Part shown: piece after piece, positions 14,264 through 22,473 of the stretch
Numbering within the stretch: the first letter of the stretch is position 1
Layout of the letters: the number at the start of each line of letters is the position of its first letter
Source of the DNA: Nitrospirota bacterium
Lineage (GTDB): Bacteria; Nitrospirota; Nitrospiria; Nitrospirales; NS-4
Direction of reading: 5' to 3'
Assembly (NCBI GenBank): GCA_005877505.1
Contig: VBOO01000019.1
Location: 1-33,115, forward strand
Length of the DNA: 33,115 bases
The notes under the pieces: model-generated
Database searches by the model: none
What the model was told of the DNA's origin: nothing
What the model saw: the letters and a program-made list of their open reading frames with translations, nothing else
Made by a program: the position numbers and the translations under genes

Positions 14264-15043
14264 ATGAGAATTCTCTTCATCGGCGACATCATCGGCGAGC
14301 CGGGGCGCAAGACCGTCGCCCGCCAGGTGCCGCGGCTCGTCCGAGAGCGCGGGGTGGACTGCGTCATTGCCAACGCGGAAAACGCCGCTGGGGGCTTCGG
14401 TGTCACGCCGGATGTGGCGCGGGAGCTGTTCGCGGCGGGTGTGCACGTGCTCACGAGCGGCAATCACATCTGGGACAAGAAGGAGGTCATCGACTACATC
14501 AAGAACGAGCCCCGGCTGCTGCGGCCCGCCAACTATCCCAAGGGAGTGCCGGGATGCGGCCGCGTTGTGGTGACGACCGCTGCAGGCGAGAAGGTCGGCG
14601 TGGTGCAGGTGATGGGGCGGGTGTCGATGCCCACGGTGGACTGCCCGTTCCGGGTCGTCCGGCACGAGGTCGAGGCGGTCAAGCAGGAGGCGCGAACCGT
14701 CATTGTGGACATGCATGCGGAGGCGACCTCCGAGAAGATGGCCATGGGCTGGTACCTGGACGGCGAGGTCAGCGGGGTGTTCGGAACCCACACCCATGTC
14801 CAGACGGCCGACGAGCGGATCCTGCCCAAGGGCACGGCCTACCTCACCGACGTCGGCATGGTCGGGCCCACCGAGTCCGTGATCGGGATCAAAAAGGAGA
14901 TCGCCATCGAAAAGTTCCTTTCGCAGATGCCGCGCCGCTTCGAAGTGGCCCCGGGACCGTGCGTCTTTTCGGCGGTGCTGTTGGACGTTGACACGGCGGT
15001 CGGCAAGGCCCTCTCGGTCGAACGCGTGCGGATGATGGATTGA
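14264..15043 (+). CDS. ymdB: TIGR00282/YmdB-family metallophosphoesterase
   Basis: A 259-residue protein beginning MRILFIGDIIGEPGRK. The di-metal ligands are visible in GDIIG, the IANAENAAGG block (about residues 37-46), SGNHIWD (about 66-72), DMHAEATSEK (about 150-159) and GTHTHVQTAD (about 174-183). This family binds two metals and hydrolyses cyclic nucleotides or phosphodiesters in vitro; in Bacillus YmdB it affects biofilm genes and is encoded next to rny, as here. ATG 14264 is chosen because the family starts there; GTG 14258 is in frame but unlikely. xseA follows 4 nt after the stop. Confidence 0.9.
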   Translation: MRILFIGDIIGEPGRKTVARQVPRLVRERGVDCVIANAENAAGGFGVTPDVARELFAAGVHVLTSGNHIWDKKEVIDYIKNEPRLLRPANYPKGVPGCGRVVVTTAAGEKVGVVQVMGRVSMPTVDCPFRVVRHEVEAVKQEARTVIVDMHAEATSEKMAMGWYLDGEVSGVFGTHTHVQTADERILPKGTAYLTDVGMVGPTESVIGIKKEIAIEKFLSQMPRRFEVAPGPCVFSAVLLDVDTAVGKALSVERVRMMD

Positions 15044-15047
15044 TCGC

Positions 15048-16418
15048 ATGCCCAGCGGGCCTCCTCCGCGAACGCTCTATACGGTCTCAGCCCTCACGGC
15101 GCTTCTTCGGGTCCACCTCGAGTCCGCCTTCTCCGACGTCTGGGTGGAGGGGGAGGTCTCCAACGTCCGCATCCCGACCTCGGGACACGCCTACTTCACG
15201 CTGAAAGATGCCTCGAGCCAGATCCGTGCGGTCCTCTTCCGGTCCGTCGGGCGCTCCCTGCGGTTCGCCTTGCAGGACGGGATGCAGCTTGTCTGCCGGG
15301 GCCGGGTGACGGTCTACGAGCCCAAAGGCGACTATCAGGTCATCGTGGAGCATGCCGAGCCGAAGGGGGTCGGAGCGCTCCAGCTCGCCTTCGAGCAGCT
15401 CAAAGCGCGGCTGGCAGCAGAGGGTCTGTTCGACCAGGCGCGCAAGCGGCCGTTGCCGTTCCTCCCGCGCCGGATCGGAGTGGTCACCTCGCCTACGGGT
15501 GCGGCGGTCCGGGACATCGTGCAGGTCACCCAGAAGCGCGACCCTGGCGTCACCATCGTGGTCAACCCCGTTGCCGTGCAGGGCGAGAGCGCGGCCGCCG
15601 GGATCGCCCGCGCCATCGAGGAGCTCAACGAGATGGGCGGCTTCGACGTCCTGATCGTGGGGCGCGGCGGCGGATCGCTCGAGGACCTCTGGCCGTTCAA
15701 CGAGGAGAGTGTCGCGCGGGCGATCGCGGCGTCGCACATTCCCGTCGTCTCGGCCGTGGGGCACGAGATCGATTTTACGATCGCTGATTTCGTCGCCGAC
15801 GTGCGGGCTCCCACGCCGTCAGCGGCCGCCGAGTTGGTGGTGCGAGACCGGCAGGATCTCCTCAAGCGGGTCGTGGGGTACGGGGACCGCGCCGTGCATG
15901 CCGTCCGGTCCGTACTCCGGGATCTGCGCGCGCGCGTGGAGGCCGAGCGGCGCAGCCTCCTCGATCCGACCGCGCTCGTGGCGCGCGCCATGCAGCGTCG
16001 TGACGAACTGGAAATGCGCCTGCGCCTGGCGCAGGTGAACCGCCTGAAAGGCCAACGGTCGGCGCTCGAGGCCCTCCGGCTGGATGTGCTGCTCCGGAGT
16101 CCCCGCCAGCGGATCGAGCGGGGCTTGACCCTGCTCCCCCACTTGCGGACGCGCCTCCAGCAACGGATGAGGGTGACGCTGGAATTGTGGCGGCGCGTGT
16201 TAGAAGAATCCATCGGGACGCTCCATGCCTTGAGTCCTCTCGCGATCCTCGGACGGGGGTACAGCATCACCCGGCGGTGGCCGGAGCTGACCGTCTTGCG
16301 GGAAGCCTCCGCCGTCTCGCCCGGCGAGGTCGTGCAGGTGCGGCTGGCCGCCGGCGAGCTGCTGTGCGAGGTCCAGAAGACCGCCGACGAGTTGATTCGG
16401 AGACCCGGCGGCGTATAA
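15048..16418 (+). CDS. xseA: exodeoxyribonuclease VII large subunit
   Basis: A 456-residue protein. The N-terminal OB fold (about residues 7-105) includes VWVEGEVSNVRIPTSGHAYFTLKD. The catalytic domain (about 125-330) has VTSPTGAAVRDI, GRGGGSLEDLWPFNEE and SAVGHEIDFTIADFVADVRAPTPSAAAE, all hallmark segments, followed by a helical C-terminal region. With XseB it degrades single-stranded DNA. It lies in a run with its own small subunit 23 nt downstream. A promoter for xseB overlaps its last codons. Confidence 0.96.
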   Translation: MPSGPPPRTLYTVSALTALLRVHLESAFSDVWVEGEVSNVRIPTSGHAYFTLKDASSQIRAVLFRSVGRSLRFALQDGMQLVCRGRVTVYEPKGDYQVIVEHAEPKGVGALQLAFEQLKARLAAEGLFDQARKRPLPFLPRRIGVVTSPTGAAVRDIVQVTQKRDPGVTIVVNPVAVQGESAAAGIARAIEELNEMGGFDVLIVGRGGGSLEDLWPFNEESVARAIAASHIPVVSAVGHEIDFTIADFVADVRAPTPSAAAELVVRDRQDLLKRVVGYGDRAVHAVRSVLRDLRARVEAERRSLLDPTALVARAMQRRDELEMRLRLAQVNRLKGQRSALEALRLDVLLRSPRQRIERGLTLLPHLRTRLQQRMRVTLELWRRVLEESIGTLHALSPLAILGRGYSITRRWPELTVLREASAVSPGEVVQVRLAAGELLCEVQKTADELIRRPGGV

Positions 16419-16419
16419 T
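16392..16419 (+). promoter_or_regulatory. internal promoter for xseB–tlyA
   Basis: TTGATT (16392-16397), 16-nt spacer, perfect TATAAT (16414-16419). The -10 overlaps the xseA stop codon TAA (16416-16418). The predicted start near 16426 is 16 nt before the xseB start, so the small subunit could be made independently of the large one. Confidence 0.5.
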
Positions 16420-16441
16420 GCGCCGTTGAGGGAGCGAGAGC

Positions 16442-16708
16442 GTGCCGACGGTCAAATTCGAAGAAGCGCTGGCCCGGTTGGAAGCGATCGTCGCCGAACT
16501 GGAGCGGGGCGAGTTGCCGCTTGAAGACTCCATGCGGATCTTTGAGGAGGGGATCAAGCTCTCCAAGGTCTGCCTCAAGATGCTCGAGGAGGCCGAGCGC
16601 AAGGTGGAGATCCTCGTCAAGGACAAGGACGGCCAGAAGCGCGCACGGACGTTTGACCTTGAGGAGGTCCCTGAAGCCGGCCCGGACGACCGCGACGTCG
16701 ACGGCTGA
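16442..16708 (+). CDS. xseB: exodeoxyribonuclease VII small subunit
   Basis: An 88-residue protein with the XseB pattern: KFEEALARLEAIVAELERGELPLEDSMRIFEEGIKLSKVCLKMLEEAERKVEIL-type sequence split over two helices (about residues 4-60). Several XseB chains coat the XseA C-terminal helices. GTG 16442 is the start. The C-terminal tail (about 65-88) is longer and more acidic than usual. Its TGA stop is also the first three bases of the tandem repeat at 16706. Confidence 0.93.
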   Translation: MPTVKFEEALARLEAIVAELERGELPLEDSMRIFEEGIKLSKVCLKMLEEAERKVEILVKDKDGQKRARTFDLEEVPEAGPDDRDVDG

Positions 16709-16795
16709 GCCGGGCAAAGACTCCGTCGTGGCGGAGTCGGGGCGGGCGGGTGAGCCGGGCAAAGACTCCGTCCTGGCGGAGTCGGGGCGGGTGGG
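16706..16795 (+). repeat. two tandem 45-bp palindromic units (copies A1 and A2)
   Basis: Units 16706-16750 and 16751-16795 differ at only two positions. Each begins TGAGCCGGGCAAAG, contains the stem GACTCCG/CGGAGTC, and ends in three G-tracts. Across the junction GGGG-C-GGG-C-GGG-TGAGCC-GGG (16739-16759) could form a G-quadruplex. The unit length is a multiple of three, so the tlyA frame stays open through both units. Diverged relatives lie at 14218 and 23005. Confidence 0.9.
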
Positions 16796-16802
16796 TGAGA
16801 AC

Positions 16803-17567
16803 GTGCCAGTCGCGGTCCGGCGTAGAGAGAGGTCGAGGGAGCGGTTGGATCTGGAAATGGTCCGCCGCGGGCTCGTCGAGAGCCGGGAGCGGGCCCAGAG
16901 TCTCATCCTGGCTGGCGTCGTCACTGTGGCAGGCCGTGTCGCCAGCCGGGCTTCGCAACCCATTCTTGCTGACACTTCGATCGAGATCACCGAGCCTGAG
17001 CATCCCTATGTGGGGCGGGGCGGTCTCAAGCTGGCGGCGGCCCTGGACGCGTTCGGTATCAATCCGGAAGGCCTGCTCGCCCTGGATGTGGGCGCCTCAA
17101 CGGGAGGGTTCACGGACTGCCTCTTGCAGCACGGCGCCGCGCGCGTCTATGCGGTGGACGTCGGCTACGGCCAACTGGCCTGGCGCCTCCGGCAAGACCC
17201 GCGTGTGGTCGTAGTGGAACGATGCAACGCGCGGTACCTGGACCGCACGCGGGTGCCTGAGCCCATCGACCTGGCTGCCGTTGACGTGTCCTTCATCTCG
17301 CTCACCCTCGTGCTCCCGGCCGTGCGCCGGTGTCTCAAGGACGAGGGCCAAGTGGTGGCCCTGCTCAAGCCGCAGTTCGAAGTCGGCAAGGGGAAGGTCG
17401 GAAAAGGCGGCATCGTTCGTGATGAAAGTCTGCGGCAAGAGGCGGTCCGGAAGGTCCGCGCTGCCCTGGTCGCGCAGCAGTGGACATGGAGGGGCGAGGT
17501 ACTCTCCCCGATCGCCGGCCATAAGGGAAACGTCGAGTACTTGGTCTGGTTACGGCCTCGCATCTGA
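16803..17567 (+). CDS. tlyA: TlyA-family rRNA 2'-O-methyltransferase
   Basis: About 254 residues: an N-terminal S4 RNA-binding domain (RLDLEMVRRGLVESRERAQSLILAGVV, about residues 14-40 onward) and an FtsJ-like Rossmann methyltransferase domain with the SAM-binding motif ALDVGASTGGFTDCLLQ (about 94-110) and KPQFEVGKGKVGKGG. TlyA methylates cytidines in 16S and/or 23S rRNA. GTG 16803 is chosen because the S4 domain begins just after it; the frame is open upstream through the tandem repeats, but that extension is repeat-encoded. GTG 16791 is an alternative start. Confidence 0.9.
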   Translation: MPVAVRRRERSRERLDLEMVRRGLVESRERAQSLILAGVVTVAGRVASRASQPILADTSIEITEPEHPYVGRGGLKLAAALDAFGINPEGLLALDVGASTGGFTDCLLQHGAARVYAVDVGYGQLAWRLRQDPRVVVVERCNARYLDRTRVPEPIDLAAVDVSFISLTLVLPAVRRCLKDEGQVVALLKPQFEVGKGKVGKGGIVRDESLRQEAVRKVRAALVAQQWTWRGEVLSPIAGHKGNVEYLVWLRPRI

Positions 17568-17612
17568 TCGCCGGAGGCGCGCAACCATTGCGGAAAGGGA
17601 CGGGCGGCACTC

Positions 17613-18596
17613 GTGAGGGACGGTGACGGGGCGGTGCTGGTCACGGGTGGCGCCGGATTCATCGGGTCGCACGTCGTGGATGCGCTGCTGGCCCGTGGCT
17701 ACGATGTGGTGTGCCTGGACAACTTCGATGATTACTATGATCCGGCCGTCAAGCGGCGGAACCTTTCCGAGGCGCTCCGCTCCAAACGGTTCGCCCTCAT
17801 CGAAGGGGACATCCGGGACCCTGGGGCCCTGGCGCGGGTGTTTGCCGGCCGCCCGATCAGCCGAGTCTTCCATGCGGCCGCCCGCGCGGGCGTGCGCCCG
17901 TCCCTGCAACTGCCGTTGCTTTACGAAGAGGTCAATGTCCGCGGGACGCTACAGCTTCTGGAAGTCTGCAAGAGCACGGGGGTCCGTAACTTCGTCTTCG
18001 CCTCATCGTCGTCGGTCTACGGGGCCTGCGAACGGATCCCGTTCCGCGAGTCGGAAAGCGAGCTCCGCCCCATTTCCCCTTACGCCGCCACCAAGCTGGC
18101 GGGGGAGTACCTGTGCCGGACGTATGCCGCCCTGTATGGAATCCCGATCACGTGCGTACGCCTGTTCACGGTCTATGGACCGCGGCAGCGGCCCGAGATG
18201 GCGATCCATCATTTCGTCCGGCTCGTGGATCAAGGATTGCCCGTGCCGGTCTATGGGGACGGCACGGCTCGCCGGGACTTCACCTATGTGGACGACGCTG
18301 TGGCGGGGATTCTGGCCGCGCTGGAACGCCCGCATGCGTTCGAGGTGGTGAACCTGGGTGTCTCCCAGGTCGTGGAACTGCAGGAGGTCATCCGGCTGAT
18401 CGAAGAAGCCGTTGGCAAGCCGGCCCGCATTGAGTGGCATCCCATGCAGGCCGGGGACGTGCCGGTGACCTTTGCCGACATCGGGAAGGCGATCAGTCTG
18501 CTGGGCTACGCGCCGCGCACGACGATCAAGGAAGGCATCGCCGCATTTGTCCGGTGGTACCGGTCGGCGGCCGGGTTGGGAGGAGCGGCTTCGTGA
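17613..18596 (+). CDS. NAD-dependent epimerase, UDP-glucuronate 4-epimerase type
   Basis: A 327-residue extended short-chain dehydrogenase. The NAD-binding motif TGGAGFIG lies at about 11-18, the catalytic Ser in SSSSVYG (about 130-136), and YxxxK in SPYAATK (about 153-159). DNFDDYYDPAVKRRNL (about 36-51) and the QAGDVPVTFADI segment near the C-terminus are typical of UDP-glucuronate 4-epimerases (CapI/LspL type). The product would supply UDP-galacturonate for surface polysaccharide. Start GTG 17613. Its stop overlaps the next epimerase's GTG (GTGA). Substrate is inferred from family resemblance. Confidence 0.88.
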   Translation: MRDGDGAVLVTGGAGFIGSHVVDALLARGYDVVCLDNFDDYYDPAVKRRNLSEALRSKRFALIEGDIRDPGALARVFAGRPISRVFHAAARAGVRPSLQLPLLYEEVNVRGTLQLLEVCKSTGVRNFVFASSSSVYGACERIPFRESESELRPISPYAATKLAGEYLCRTYAALYGIPITCVRLFTVYGPRQRPEMAIHHFVRLVDQGLPVPVYGDGTARRDFTYVDDAVAGILAALERPHAFEVVNLGVSQVVELQEVIRLIEEAVGKPARIEWHPMQAGDVPVTFADIGKAISLLGYAPRTTIKEGIAAFVRWYRSAAGLGGAAS

Positions 18597-19522
18597 AAAT
18601 TCTGATCACGGGCGGGGCGGGCTTCATCGGGTCGCACCTCGTGGACCGGTTCGTCCAGGAAGGCTACGAAGTCGTGGTCGTCGACAACCTGTCCACGGGC
18701 AAGCGGCAGCAGGTCAACCGTGCCGCCAGGTTCTACCGGTGCGACATCCGAGGATGGTGGCTGGAGCGGGTCTTCCGCCGGGAGCGGCCCGCGATCGTGT
18801 CGCACCACGCGGCGCAGATGAACGTGCGCCGGTCCGTTCAGGACCCGAGGTTCGACGCGGACGTCAATATCCTCGGGACGCTCAACGTCCTGCGGCTTTC
18901 GGTCAAATATGGGGTGCGCAAGATGATCTTCGCCTCCTCCGGCGGGGCGGTGTACGGGGAGCCAGAGTCGCTCCCGGTGAAGGAGTCCCATCCGACGAGG
19001 CCGGCCTCTCCCTACGGCATCAGCAAGGCGGTGGGGGACGAATACCTGCGATATTTCCGCGATGCGGACGGTCTGGAGTACGTGAGCCTGCGGTACGGCA
19101 ACGTCTACGGGCCTCGCCAGGACCCGTACGGCGAGGCGGGGGTCGTGGGCATCTTCACGCAGAAGATGCTGCTCGCTGAGCAGGCGATCATCAACGGCAA
19201 CGGCCGGCAGACGCGCGACTTCATTTACGTGGACGATGTGGTCGAGGCGAACATGGCCGCCATGAACAAGGCCGCTCACGGGATCTACAACGTAGGGACG
19301 GGGAAGGAGACGACCATCAACGAATTGTTCGCGATGCTGGCCGGCCTGATCAATCCCTCCGTCCGCGAGGTCCACGGGCCGGAGAAGCGTGGCGAGCAGT
19401 TGCGGATCGCGTTGGATGCATCCCGGCTCACCCGCGAGTTGGATTGGGAGCCGAAAGGCTCGCTCAAGGACGGCCTTGCGAGGACCGTCGAGTACTACCG
19501 GAAGACGATCCGGTCGGCCTGA
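18593..19522 (+). CDS. NAD-dependent epimerase, UDP-glucose 4-epimerase-like
   Basis: A 309-residue extended SDR: TGGAGFIG (about 6-13), DNLSTGKRQQV (about 33-43), HHAAQMNVRRSVQDP (about 69-83), ASSGGAVYGE (about 117-126), SPYGISK (about 143-149). This combination is typical of archaeal/bacterial GalE-like UDP-glucose 4-epimerases of the short type. GTG 18593 is used: GGGAGGAG lies just upstream and it overlaps the previous stop, so the two are translationally coupled. The paralogous pair suggests interconversion of two UDP-sugars for envelope glycans. Confidence 0.88.
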   Translation: MKILITGGAGFIGSHLVDRFVQEGYEVVVVDNLSTGKRQQVNRAARFYRCDIRGWWLERVFRRERPAIVSHHAAQMNVRRSVQDPRFDADVNILGTLNVLRLSVKYGVRKMIFASSGGAVYGEPESLPVKESHPTRPASPYGISKAVGDEYLRYFRDADGLEYVSLRYGNVYGPRQDPYGEAGVVGIFTQKMLLAEQAIINGNGRQTRDFIYVDDVVEANMAAMNKAAHGIYNVGTGKETTINELFAMLAGLINPSVREVHGPEKRGEQLRIALDASRLTRELDWEPKGSLKDGLARTVEYYRKTIRSA

Positions 19523-19529
19523 TGGCTGT

Positions 19530-19850
19530 CTAATACCTGGGGACGGATGGGTCGATGTGCAGGGACCACGCGTTGATGCCGCCGGTGAGATTCTTCACGT
19601 TCTTAAACCCTTGCTGCAGGAGGAATTGGGTCGCATCCATGCTCCGCATCCCCATGTGGCAATGCAGGACAATCTCGGCGTTCGGGTCGAGCTTCTTGTA
19701 TTCGGTGCCCAGCGCGCCTAGCGGAATGAGCTGAGCGCCGGGGATCTTGCAGATGTTGTATTCCCAAGGCTCCCGGACATCGATCAGGACAATCTGCTCT
19801 CCCCGATCAAGTATTTCCTTCAACTCCTGGACCGTGATGGCGAAGCCCAT
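19530..19850 (-). CDS. single-domain rhodanese (MoeB C-terminal type)
   Basis: A 106-residue rhodanese. VLIDVREPWEYNICKIPGA, the active-site loop HCHMGMRS with the catalytic cysteine, GFKNVKNLTGGINAWS and the terminal IDPSVPRY match the rhodanese domains fused to MoeB/ThiF-type enzymes, here free-standing. It carries persulfide sulfur, possibly for cofactor or tRNA sulfuration. ATG 19850 has AGGAGGG 8 nt upstream; longer readings are rejected. It is divergent from cutA with the inverted repeat between. Confidence 0.92.
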   Translation of the reverse strand: MGFAITVQELKEILDRGEQIVLIDVREPWEYNICKIPGAQLIPLGALGTEYKKLDPNAEIVLHCHMGMRSMDATQFLLQQGFKNVKNLTGGINAWSLHIDPSVPRY

Positions 19851-19916
19851 GGCGCGAGCCCTCCTGTGCCACACGAATAGTAAGCCGGCGCTGTTCGGGC
19901 TGTCAACCGTGGTGAG

Positions 19917-19996
19917 AATGGGGTCAGAGTCGATTTTTCAAGACAGTTTTGCAAGGCGTCAAAATGGTGAGGAGAAAAATCGACTCTGACCCCATT
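19917..19996. repeat. 22-bp perfect inverted repeat with 36-nt spacer
   Basis: AATGGGGTCAGAGTCGATTTTT (arms 19917-19938 and 19975-19996) are exact reverse complements. The spacer holds a smaller TTTTG…CAAAA pair. The GGGGTCAGAGTCG text is, from memory, found near IS200-like/REP-associated transposases; no transposase is in the window. The right arm lies just before, or within, the first codons of cutA, depending on the start used. Confidence 0.9.
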
Positions 19997-20017
19997 TCTG
20001 AGGGTGGGGACGCCCTC

Positions 20018-20317
20018 GTGGTCCTGATCACGGTGGCCTCGCGCGAGGAAGCGGAACGCATCGCCCGACGCCTGGTCGAGGACCGGCTCGCGGCATGCGT
20101 GAACATCGTGCCCCAGGTCCGGTCGTTCTTTATCTGGCAGGGGAAATTCTCTCAGGAAGACGAATGCCTTCTGGTGGCGAAATCCAGGCGCGCCCGGTTT
20201 CCGGAACTCACGGCCGCCGTCAAGCAACTCCATAGCTATAGCGTGCCGGAGATCATCGCCCTCCCAATCCTGGTGGGATCTGCTGATTACCTCCGGTGGA
20301 TGGCCGACTCCACCTAG
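20018..20317 (+). CDS. cutA: CutA1-type divalent-cation tolerance protein
   Basis: A 99-residue trimeric ferredoxin-like protein: VVLITVASREEAERIARRLVEDRLAACVNI (split signature), WQGKFSQEDECLLVAKS, and the closing HSYSVPEIIALPI block are diagnostic of CutA. Its role in metal tolerance or as a signalling trimer is unsettled. GTG 20018 (GGGGA at 20006-20010 upstream) begins the family's first strand. The frame is open back to ATG 19964 and TTG 19949, and those starts would add residues encoded by the inverted-repeat arm. Confidence 0.9.
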   Translation: MVLITVASREEAERIARRLVEDRLAACVNIVPQVRSFFIWQGKFSQEDECLLVAKSRRARFPELTAAVKQLHSYSVPEIIALPILVGSADYLRWMADST

Positions 20318-20381
20318 ACCGGGACGACGCGCTGTTTTGTATGACAACCACACGCATTGCATGACAGGCGGGTCTCTAATA

Positions 20382-20410
20382 TTGACATCTAGCCGGCGCT
20401 GTGGTAGTAC
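20382..20410 (+). promoter_or_regulatory. sigma70-type promoter for the M23 peptidase
   Basis: Consensus TTGACA (20382-20387), 17-nt spacer, TAGTAC (20405-20410) with TGG before it. The predicted start near 20417 gives a leader of about 60 nt before ATG 20477. Confidence 0.55.
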
Positions 20411-20476
20411 TTTGCCCTTACTTATCTTGTAGGATTGGCGGGATTCCCTAACTAGCCACCGAGAGGGGTGACCGAG

Positions 20477-21409
20477 ATGAGTCACAAGAGTGACCAGGAA
20501 TTCCATATCGTCATCTTCCCGAGCGCGACGTCGCGCCCGCGCCGGTTCAGCATTAAGCGGCGCACCGTCCGCGTGCTGCTGATCGCGACCCTGGTCGCGG
20601 TCGTCCTGGAATCGCTCTTCCTCGTACAGTACGTCACTCGCAGCGGGGAGATCTGGGAGCTTGAGACCTTGCGGTCCGAGGCGATCCTGCACCGCCAGCA
20701 GGCCACCTCCCTCTCGTCGGCGATGGAGGATCTGCGCAAGCAACTGTCCAACATGCGGGAAGTGAATGTCCGGCTGCGCGTCATGCTGGGCTTGGACCCA
20801 CCCAAAGTCCCGCCGTCTCCTCTCGGGTTAGGCGGGAAGGAGGAATCCTTGGTGGTCCCACAGTCGGCAGGCGGCATGGGAGGCGAGGGCCAATCGCTGT
20901 CGGAGGTCGTCGCGCAATTGCAGCAGAAGATGACGTGGCTCAAGCAGGAAGCGGTCATCCAAGAGCGGTACCTGCAAGAGCTGACCGGGATCGTCGGCCA
21001 GCGGCGCGCGCAGTGGGCGTCCACGCCTTCGATCTGGCCGGTCCGGGGCTGGGTCTCGTCAGGCTTCGGGCGCCGCGTGTCCCCATTTACCGGGGAGGAC
21101 ACGATGCACGGCGGGTTGGACATTTCCGCGCCGATGAGCACGCCGGTCAAGGCGCCGGCGGCCGGGACCGTCATCGCGGTCGGACCTGAGAAGAGCCTGG
21201 GCAACGTGGTGGTGTTGACGCACGGCTATGGCTTCAAGACGCTTTACGGGCACCTGTCCAAGCTGAGGGTGAAGAGGGGACAGATCGTGAAGCGGGGAGA
21301 TATCATCGGAGAGGTCGGGAACACGGGCCTCTCGACCGGTCCCCACCTCCATTACGAAATCGAGTTCAACGGCGCCACCGTCGACCCGATCAGGTACATC
21401 ATCGACTAG
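20477..21409 (+). CDS. M23 family metallopeptidase, membrane anchored
   Basis: A 310-residue protein. A short cytoplasmic basic N-terminus is followed by one membrane segment (about 31-53) and a coiled-coil stretch (about 60-105 and 140-175). The C-terminal LytM/M23 domain (about 190-310) has zinc ligands H211 and D215 (HGGLD) and H292 with catalytic H290 (HLHYE). All ligands are present, so it should be an active peptidoglycan endopeptidase in the periplasm rather than an EnvC/NlpD-type activator. ATG 20477 has GAGAGGGG 8 nt upstream. Its last 11 bp overlap the end of the convergent phosphodiesterase gene. Confidence 0.92.
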   Translation: MSHKSDQEFHIVIFPSATSRPRRFSIKRRTVRVLLIATLVAVVLESLFLVQYVTRSGEIWELETLRSEAILHRQQATSLSSAMEDLRKQLSNMREVNVRLRVMLGLDPPKVPPSPLGLGGKEESLVVPQSAGGMGGEGQSLSEVVAQLQQKMTWLKQEAVIQERYLQELTGIVGQRRAQWASTPSIWPVRGWVSSGFGRRVSPFTGEDTMHGGLDISAPMSTPVKAPAAGTVIAVGPEKSLGNVVVLTHGYGFKTLYGHLSKLRVKRGQIVKRGDIIGEVGNTGLSTGPHLHYEIEFNGATVDPIRYIID

Positions 21410-22367
21410 GCTTCTCGGCTCCTGCCGCCACCGGCGCCCCCATCCTGTCCACGAAGATCTCCTCAATCGGTCGGCTCTTCCATTCCACGTAGTAGTCGGT
21501 GATGCCGAACGCGCGCATGACAGTCGCCGCGGTGTCGATCAGCGAGACCGGCCGCGTGATCTCATATCCGGCCTTGATTCCCGGCCCCGCCGCGATCCAG
21601 GGGATGGTCTTGTCTTCGGACATTGAGGTGCCATGGATCTTGGCATGGCCCCCGTGGTCGGCGGTCACGATGAACGTGGTCCGGTCGTAGAGCCCCAGGT
21701 CCTTGAATCCCTTGATGAGGCTCCCGATCGCCCGATCGACTTCCTCCACCGCCTTCAAATAGGGCTTACTCATCCAGCCCTGGTCGTGGCCGGCCGTATC
21801 GGCGTCGGCCAGTTGAACGACGAACAGGGCAGGCTTGCCTTCGGTCGCGGTCTTGTACGAAGCGATCACGTCGTCGGTGATTTTCTTGGCATTGCAGCCC
21901 TGCTCGTTGATACTGCACACGTTCACCAGCAGCCGGCGATCTTGTTTGATCACGTGCAGCAGCTTCTCCTTACTCAGGAACGCCGCGCCCCACTTGCTGC
22001 CATTGAACGAGGCGATCTCAAACAGGGTCGGGGCCTTGATAAAGCCGCGCGGGGGATCGTACTCGTTCCAGTCCACTCCATGCTGTTCAACGGGCAGGCC
22101 GCTCATCATCGACGCAAAGGCCGGCAGCGTCAGGCTGGGCTCGACGGTCTGCGCCTTCATCGTGGAGGCCCCTCGCTTGATGAGTCCGTCCAGGGTTGGC
22201 ACCTTGGCCTGTTTGAGCGCGTCGGGCCGCAATCCCTCCACCATGATCACGACAACGTTGTTGGCGTAGGTGGGCACTGCGGCGGCGTGCCGCGTCTCGA
22301 GACCCACGAGGCCGGTGCCGATGACGACGAACGACACCAACCACTGAGCAAGCACGCAGACTCTCAT
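21399..22367 (-). CDS. exported alkaline phosphatase-superfamily phosphodiesterase
   Basis: A 322-residue protein with a signal peptide (hydrophobic 8-22, cleavage near HAAA). The superfamily core is seen: VVIMVEGLRPDAL (38-51), nucleophile region EPSLTLPAFASMMSG (76-90), ADADTAGHDQGW, and TADHGGH. This resembles type I phosphodiesterase/nucleotide pyrophosphatases. E44 stands where the metal-binding Asp of the V-D-G motif is usual. ATG 22367 has AAGGGGGA 5 nt upstream. The substrate is unknown. It overlaps the tail of the convergent M23 gene by 11 bp. Confidence 0.87.
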   Translation of the reverse strand: MRVCVLAQWLVSFVVIGTGLVGLETRHAAAVPTYANNVVVIMVEGLRPDALKQAKVPTLDGLIKRGASTMKAQTVEPSLTLPAFASMMSGLPVEQHGVDWNEYDPPRGFIKAPTLFEIASFNGSKWGAAFLSKEKLLHVIKQDRRLLVNVCSINEQGCNAKKITDDVIASYKTATEGKPALFVVQLADADTAGHDQGWMSKPYLKAVEEVDRAIGSLIKGFKDLGLYDRTTFIVTADHGGHAKIHGTSMSEDKTIPWIAAGPGIKAGYEITRPVSLIDTAATVMRAFGITDYYVEWKSRPIEEIFVDRMGAPVAAGAEKPSR

Positions 22368-22473
22368 GCAGGTCCCCCTTAAGTCAGCATCGAGCGCCGG
22401 CATTCTACACAAGCCTCGGAAGGATTGCCACAGCGAAATCCGAACAGTCTCCTCCGGTGACTACCCCGAGTTC

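Noticed and set aside
16521-16802. TlyA starting 94 codons earlier
   Set aside because: This part lies inside xseB in another frame and then in the tandem repeats; known TlyA proteins begin at the S4 domain.
19949-20017. CutA N-terminal extension
   Set aside because: Encoded by the inverted repeat and its spacer; GTG 20018 has its own ribosome site and starts the conserved fold. Not excluded, only less likely.
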